Below, in pieces: positions 12,622 to 16,010 of a stretch of DNA of 16,010 nt. The DNA comes from JANOBJ01 sp031411575 (GTDB taxonomy: Bacteria; Pseudomonadota; Gammaproteobacteria; Burkholderiales; Burkholderiaceae_C). How positions within the stretch are numbered: position 1 is the stretch's first letter; every line of letters starts with the position of its first letter. Made by a program: the position numbers and the translations under genes. Location of the stretch: positions 1 through 16,010 of the forward strand of contig JANOBJ010000064.1 of NCBI GenBank assembly GCA_031411575.1. The letters run 5' to 3'. The notes beneath the pieces are model-generated. The model saw only the letters and a program-made list of their open reading frames with translations, was not told where the DNA came from and ran no database searches.

Positions 12622-13587
12622 ATGGTCAGTGCCGTTTTTCACAGTCCGCTGGATACCGCGGCGCCCGCGCCCGGGTTGCCCGCGCCGGCAAACCCCACCA
12701 CCAGAAATGCTATGACTTTAGTAGCAAACAATGTCCCATTGACGGGGACCTCCGGCACAAAAGATGCCGAAGCAGACGCTGTGGGGCCATCCCGCACGCC
12801 GATCGACTGGCGTACCGTCTGGATGCGTGTGCTGCCGCCGATCGCGGGCCTCGGCCTGCTGGTGCTGATCTGGGAAATGGTGTCGATCCGCAGCACGTCG
12901 GGCTTCCCGTCGCCGCTCGAAACCTTCAAGCAGGCGGTCGTGGTATTCAGCGATCCGTTCTACAACAAGGGGCCGAACGACCAGGGCGTGGGCTGGAACG
13001 TGCTGAGTTCGTTGCAGCGGGTCGCGCTGGGTTTTGGCCTGGCGGCGCTGGTGGGCATTCCCGCGGGTTTCGCGATCGGGCGGTTTGAGTTCCTCTCGCG
13101 CATGTTCAACCCGCTGATCAGCCTGTTGCGCCCGGTCTCGCCGCTGGCCTGGCTGCCGATCGGCCTGCTGGTGTTCAAAGGCGCCAACCCGGCCGCCATC
13201 TGGACCATCTTCATCTGCTCGATCTGGCCCATGGTCATCAACACCGCGGTGGGCGTGCAGCGCGTGCCCAGTGACTACATGAACGTGGCCAAGGTGCTCA
13301 ACCTGTCCGAATGGAAGATTGTCACCAAGATCCTGTTCCCCGCCGTGCTGCCTTACATGCTGACCGGGGTCCGCCTGGCCGTGGGCACCGCCTGGCTGGT
13401 GATCGTGGCCGCCGAAATGCTGACTGGCGGCGTGGGCATCGGCTTCTGGGTCTGGGACGAATGGAACAACCTGAACGTCAAGAACATCATCATCGCCATC
13501 TTCGTCATCGGCATTGTCGGGCTGGTACTTGAGTTCGCTTTGATCAAGCTGGCTACCGCCTTTACCTTCGAGGAAGTGAAGTCATGA
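12622..13587 (+). CDS. nrtB: Nitrate ABC transporter permease
   Basis: Inner-membrane permease of the nitrate importer, 321 aa. After a long Pro/Ala-rich cytoplasmic N-terminus (about 1-65), hydrophobic segments appear near 70-88, 130-152, 160-186, 190-210, 243-265 and 286-306. The cytoplasmic EAA-like loop that contacts the ATPase is near 222-245 (NVAKVLNLSEWKIVTKILFP). AGGAG at 12611-12615 lies 6 nt before the ATG. The N-terminal extension encodes the 19-bp palindrome at 12708-12726 (residues 29-35). Met31 is an internal alternative start but has no ribosome binding site. The stop overlaps the next gene's ATG by 4 bp (ATGA), implying translational coupling. Confidence 0.93.
   Translation: MVSAVFHSPLDTAAPAPGLPAPANPTTRNAMTLVANNVPLTGTSGTKDAEADAVGPSRTPIDWRTVWMRVLPPIAGLGLLVLIWEMVSIRSTSGFPSPLETFKQAVVVFSDPFYNKGPNDQGVGWNVLSSLQRVALGFGLAALVGIPAGFAIGRFEFLSRMFNPLISLLRPVSPLAWLPIGLLVFKGANPAAIWTIFICSIWPMVINTAVGVQRVPSDYMNVAKVLNLSEWKIVTKILFPAVLPYMLTGVRLAVGTAWLVIVAAEMLTGGVGIGFWVWDEWNNLNVKNIIIAIFVIGIVGLVLEFALIKLATAFTFEEVKS
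12708..12726. repeat. 19-bp palindrome copy 4, inside nrtB
   Basis: TGCTATGACTTTAGTAGCA, arms TGCTA/TAGCA with a 9-bp centre, the same geometry as copy 1. It encodes residues about 29-35 in the unconserved N-terminal extension of NrtB, and its AT-rich character stands out from the surrounding GC-rich sequence. Confidence 0.5.
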
Positions 13588-14399
13588 GCGATTCCCTGAC
13601 CACCAAGTACATCGAAATCCAGAACGTCGGCCAGACCTTCAAGACCAAGAAGGGGCCGTTTGTCGCGCTGCGCGAGATCGATCTCACGGTCGCCAAGGGC
13701 GAGTTCGTGGCGCTGATCGGCCATTCGGGCTGCGGCAAATCCACGCTCCTCAACCTGATCGCGGGCCTGACGTCGCCCACCGAGGGTACGCTGCTGTGCG
13801 CCAACCGCGAGATCAAGGGCCCCGGCCCCGAGCGCGCGGTGGTGTTCCAGAACCACTCGCTGCTGCCGTGGCTCACCTGCTATGAGAACGTCTTTCTGGG
13901 CGTGGAGCGGGTGTTCTCGGCTACCGAAGGCCGCAGCCAGCTGAAGCAGCGCACCGATGCCGCGCTAGCGCTGGTCGGCCTCACGCCTGCCGCGCAAAAG
14001 CGCCCCGGCGAAATCTCTGGCGGCATGAAGCAGCGCGTGGGCATCGCCCGGGCGCTGGCCATGGAGCCCAAGGTGCTGCTGATGGACGAGCCGTTTGGCG
14101 CGCTGGACGCACTGACGCGCGCGCGGTTGCAGGACGAATTGCTGGCCATCGTGCAGAAGACACAAAGCACCGTGGTGATGGTGACGCACGACGTGGACGA
14201 AGCGGTGCTGTTGTCCGACCGCATCGTGATGATGACCAACGGCCCCGCCGCCACGATCGGCGAGGTGCTGCGGGTGGACCTGCCGCGCCCGCGCAACCGG
14301 GTTGAGCTGGCCGAAGACCGCCACTACGTGCACTACCGCAAGGCCGTCATTGATTTCCTCTACACGCGTCAGGGGCATGTGGAAAAACAAGCGGCGTGA
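13584..14399 (+). CDS. Nitrate ABC transporter ATP-binding protein (NrtD-type)
   Basis: ATPase that powers nitrate import with NrtA and NrtB; cytoplasmic face of the inner membrane. In 271 aa it shows Walker A GHSGCGKST (46-54), Q-loop Gln89 (VVFQNHSLLPWL), signature ISGGMKQR (144-151), Walker B VLLMDEP (164-170) with Glu169, and the switch histidine His202 (VTHD). It lacks the C-terminal NrtA-like domain that cyanobacterial NrtC carries, so it corresponds to NrtD or to a single-domain NrtC; databases use both symbols. Overlap with nrtB is 4 bp. The next gene starts 30 bp downstream on the same strand. Confidence 0.93.
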   Translation: MSDSLTTKYIEIQNVGQTFKTKKGPFVALREIDLTVAKGEFVALIGHSGCGKSTLLNLIAGLTSPTEGTLLCANREIKGPGPERAVVFQNHSLLPWLTCYENVFLGVERVFSATEGRSQLKQRTDAALALVGLTPAAQKRPGEISGGMKQRVGIARALAMEPKVLLMDEPFGALDALTRARLQDELLAIVQKTQSTVVMVTHDVDEAVLLSDRIVMMTNGPAATIGEVLRVDLPRPRNRVELAEDRHYVHYRKAVIDFLYTRQGHVEKQAA

Positions 14400-14429
14400 C
14401 CCTTCACACAACGTTGATCAAAGCAGTAC

Positions 14430-15314
14430 ATGAAAACGTTTATCCGTGTCATCGAGTATTGGGTACCCAGCGCCGACCGCAGCCTGCTTGAGTTTGGGGG
14501 CGGGCTGTTTGGTGATGCCAACCGGTTTGCGGCCATCAGCCAGAACATGTGTTTCGGCCGTGGCGAAGGGCTGCCGGGGCAGGCCTGGGACACGGGCCAC
14601 CCGATCATCTTGAAGGATCTGGAAGGCTCGTATTTCCGCCGCTCCGGCGCGGCCAAGGCGGCAGGGCTGACCTGCGGCATCGCCGTGCCCATCTTCAAGG
14701 GCGAGCAGCTCAGTGCGGTCGCGGTGCTGTTCTGCGGCGACGACGAAGAGCATGCGGGCGCCATCGAACTCTGGGCCAACGACCCGGCCGCGTCCAAGGA
14801 CATGACGCTGGTGGATGGCTATTACGGCACCACCGGCGACACCTTTGAGTTCATCTCGCGCGCCACCAGCTTTCGCCGCGGCACCGGCCTGCCCGGCGTG
14901 GCATGGGAACGCCAGACACCGGTGTTCCTGCCCAACCTGGGCAAAGGCTCGGGCTTCCTGCGCTCCGAGGGCGCGGTCAGGGTGGGCATCAACCGCGGCT
15001 TTGCCATCCCCTGCTCGACGCTGGACGGCACCCACTACGTGATGGCTTTCCTGTCAGCCCTGGCCACGCCGATCGCCCGCCGCGTGAAAACCTGGGAACC
15101 CGACGAGACCGGCACCCACCTGCGGCGCAGCCTGGGTTTTTCAGAGGCCCGTGGCGCGCTGGACGACGCGCCCACCACACCCATCTCGGGCGAGGGCGCC
15201 GGCGTGATTGGCGCGGCGTTTACCTCCGGCGTGCCGGCGGTGTCAGAACCCATGATCGCGATCCCGGTGGCGCCGCAGGGGCGCGTCACCGCGGTGATGT
15301 GCCTTCATTTCTGA
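14430..15314 (+). CDS. Repeated-GAF-domain protein in the nitrate operon
   Basis: 294-aa soluble protein without signal peptide, membrane segment or recognisable output domain. Two clearly related GAF-like units are visible: GRGEGLPGQAWDTGHPII (43-60) through AAKAAGLTCGIAVPI (74-88), and RRGTGLPGVAWERQTPVF (149-166) through GAVRVGINRGFAIPC (181-195). A third, degenerate copy (about 253-294) keeps GEGAGVIGAAFTSGVPAVSE and the MIAIPV strand. GAF domains bind small ligands or contact partner proteins. Weak ribosome binding site; ATG 14430 is the first good start after the ATPase gene. Located between nitrate transport and nitrite reductase genes, it could sense nitrate, nitrite or nitrogen status, possibly for the ANTAR protein. 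This is inference; no function is established from sequence. Confidence 0.8.
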   Translation: MKTFIRVIEYWVPSADRSLLEFGGGLFGDANRFAAISQNMCFGRGEGLPGQAWDTGHPIILKDLEGSYFRRSGAAKAAGLTCGIAVPIFKGEQLSAVAVLFCGDDEEHAGAIELWANDPAASKDMTLVDGYYGTTGDTFEFISRATSFRRGTGLPGVAWERQTPVFLPNLGKGSGFLRSEGAVRVGINRGFAIPCSTLDGTHYVMAFLSALATPIARRVKTWEPDETGTHLRRSLGFSEARGALDDAPTTPISGEGAGVIGAAFTSGVPAVSEPMIAIPVAPQGRVTAVMCLHF

Positions 15315-15339
15315 CCGTATTTTCAATCGGAATGCAACC

Positions 15340-16010
15340 ATGAAGAAAATGAACCTGGTACTGGTCGGCAACGGGATGGCGGGCGTTCGCGCGGTGGAAG
15401 AGCTGATCAAGCTGGCGCCCGAGCTGTACGACATCACGGTGTTTGGCGCCGAGCCGCACCCCAACTACAACCGCATCCTGCTGTCGCCGGTGCTGGCAGG
15501 CGAGCAGTCGGTCGAGGAGATCGTGCTCAACAGCTGGGAGTGGTATGCCGAGAACCACATCACGCTGCACGCGGGCAAGAAGGTGGTCGAAGTCGACCGC
15601 GTCAAACGCATCGTGCGCGCCGACGACGGCACCGAGGCGCCCTACGACCGGCTGCTGCTGTGCACCGGCTCCAACCCGTTCATCCTGCCGGTGCCCGGCA
15701 AAGACCTGGCGGGCGTGATCGCGTACCGCGACATTGCCGACACCAACGTGATGATCGAAACCGCCAGGACCCACAAGCATGCGGTGGTGATCGGCGGCGG
15801 CTTGCTGGGCCTGGAAGCCGCCAACGGCCTCATGCGCCGCGGCATGGACGTGACCGTGGTGCATGTGATGCCCTGGCTGATGGAGCGGCAGCTGGACGAC
15901 GTGGCGGCCCGGCTGCTGCAGAAATCACTAGAGGAGCGCGGCCTCAAGTTCCTCATGGGCGCACAAACCCAGGAGCTGCTGGGTGACGGCTCGGGCCGGG
16001 TCAACGCCGT
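15340..16010 (+). CDS. nirB: Assimilatory nitrite reductase large subunit, 5' part
   Basis: NAD(P)H-dependent nitrite reductase, reducing nitrite to ammonium with FAD, a 4Fe-4S cluster and siroheme. The 223 codons in the window cover the flavoprotein part: an FAD-binding GNGMAG motif (10-15) in LVLVGNGMAGVRAVEELI, NYNRILLSPVLAG (42-54), YDRLLLCTGSNPFILPVPG (102-120), and a second Rossmann motif IGGGLLGLEAANGL (151-164) for the nicotinamide cofactor. The siroheme and cluster-binding regions lie beyond the right edge. It starts 25 bp after the GAF gene with only a weak GGAA before the ATG. Related flavoprotein reductases share this N-terminus, but context favours NirB/NasB. Confidence 0.9.
   Translation, partial: MKKMNLVLVGNGMAGVRAVEELIKLAPELYDITVFGAEPHPNYNRILLSPVLAGEQSVEEIVLNSWEWYAENHITLHAGKKVVEVDRVKRIVRADDGTEAPYDRLLLCTGSNPFILPVPGKDLAGVIAYRDIADTNVMIETARTHKHAVVIGGGLLGLEAANGLMRRGMDVTVVHVMPWLMERQLDDVAARLLQKSLEERGLKFLMGAQTQELLGDGSGRVNA

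Noticed and set aside
11113..12642. Long minus-strand open frame (509 codons) opposite nrtA
   Set aside because: Antisense to nrtA and to the promoter/leader region; composition is that of a shadow frame.
1..16010. CRISPR arrays, tRNA or rRNA genes, insertion sequences, prophage or integrase genes
   Set aside because: None was seen on either strand; the only repeats are the short palindromes and 13-mers listed.

Overview
The window looks like a chromosomal segment of a betaproteobacterium, most likely family Comamonadaceae (Polaromonas, Rhodoferax, Acidovorax or Variovorax-like). The grounds are high-GC codon use, the gene families, and recalled resemblance of the proteins to that group; no database search was possible. 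Almost every base is accounted for by genes on both strands. The only gene-free stretch above 300 bases (10973-11343) is a dense control region.

Layout. Bases 1-2774 (minus strand) hold the conserved rpsO-pnp pair: ribosomal protein S15, then polynucleotide phosphorylase, which runs off the left edge. Between them are a terminator-like hairpin and a structured pnp leader. Next on the minus strand is a PLP-dependent class I/II aminotransferase. Two small plus-strand genes follow, a lipoprotein and an exported lysine-rich protein. A tightly coupled minus-strand pair (glutathione S-transferase, then a CmcJ/NvfI-family oxidoreductase) is divergent from a LysR regulator. Bases 7307-8611 (minus) encode a branched-chain-amino-acid-type periplasmic binding protein, interrupted by one in-frame TAA 51 codons before its natural end. 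A small heat-shock protein (plus) and tsaD (minus) follow.

From 10346 to the right edge is a nitrate-assimilation locus on the plus strand: an ANTAR regulator (NasT-like), nrtA, nrtB, nrtC/D-type ATPase, a repeated-GAF-domain protein, and the start of nirB. The proteins would import nitrate (periplasmic NrtA, membrane NrtB, ATPase) and reduce nitrite to ammonium (NirB).

The most interesting part is the nrtA upstream region. In order it contains an NtrC-like site, an IHF-like site inside a short palindrome, a near-consensus sigma-54 promoter, two hexaloop hairpins with A at loop position 1 and G at loop position 4 (the known ANTAR-binding RNA signature), and an intrinsic terminator whose 5' arm is shared with the second hexaloop hairpin. 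This predicts two gates in series: nitrogen limitation at initiation, and nitrate/nitrite-dependent antitermination by the adjacent ANTAR protein. No NasS-type sensor gene is visible in the window, so the GAF protein inside the operon is a speculative alternative sensor. Four copies of a 19-bp palindrome (consensus TGCTAT-N7-ATAGCA, with variants) are scattered through the right half, two of them inside coding sequence.
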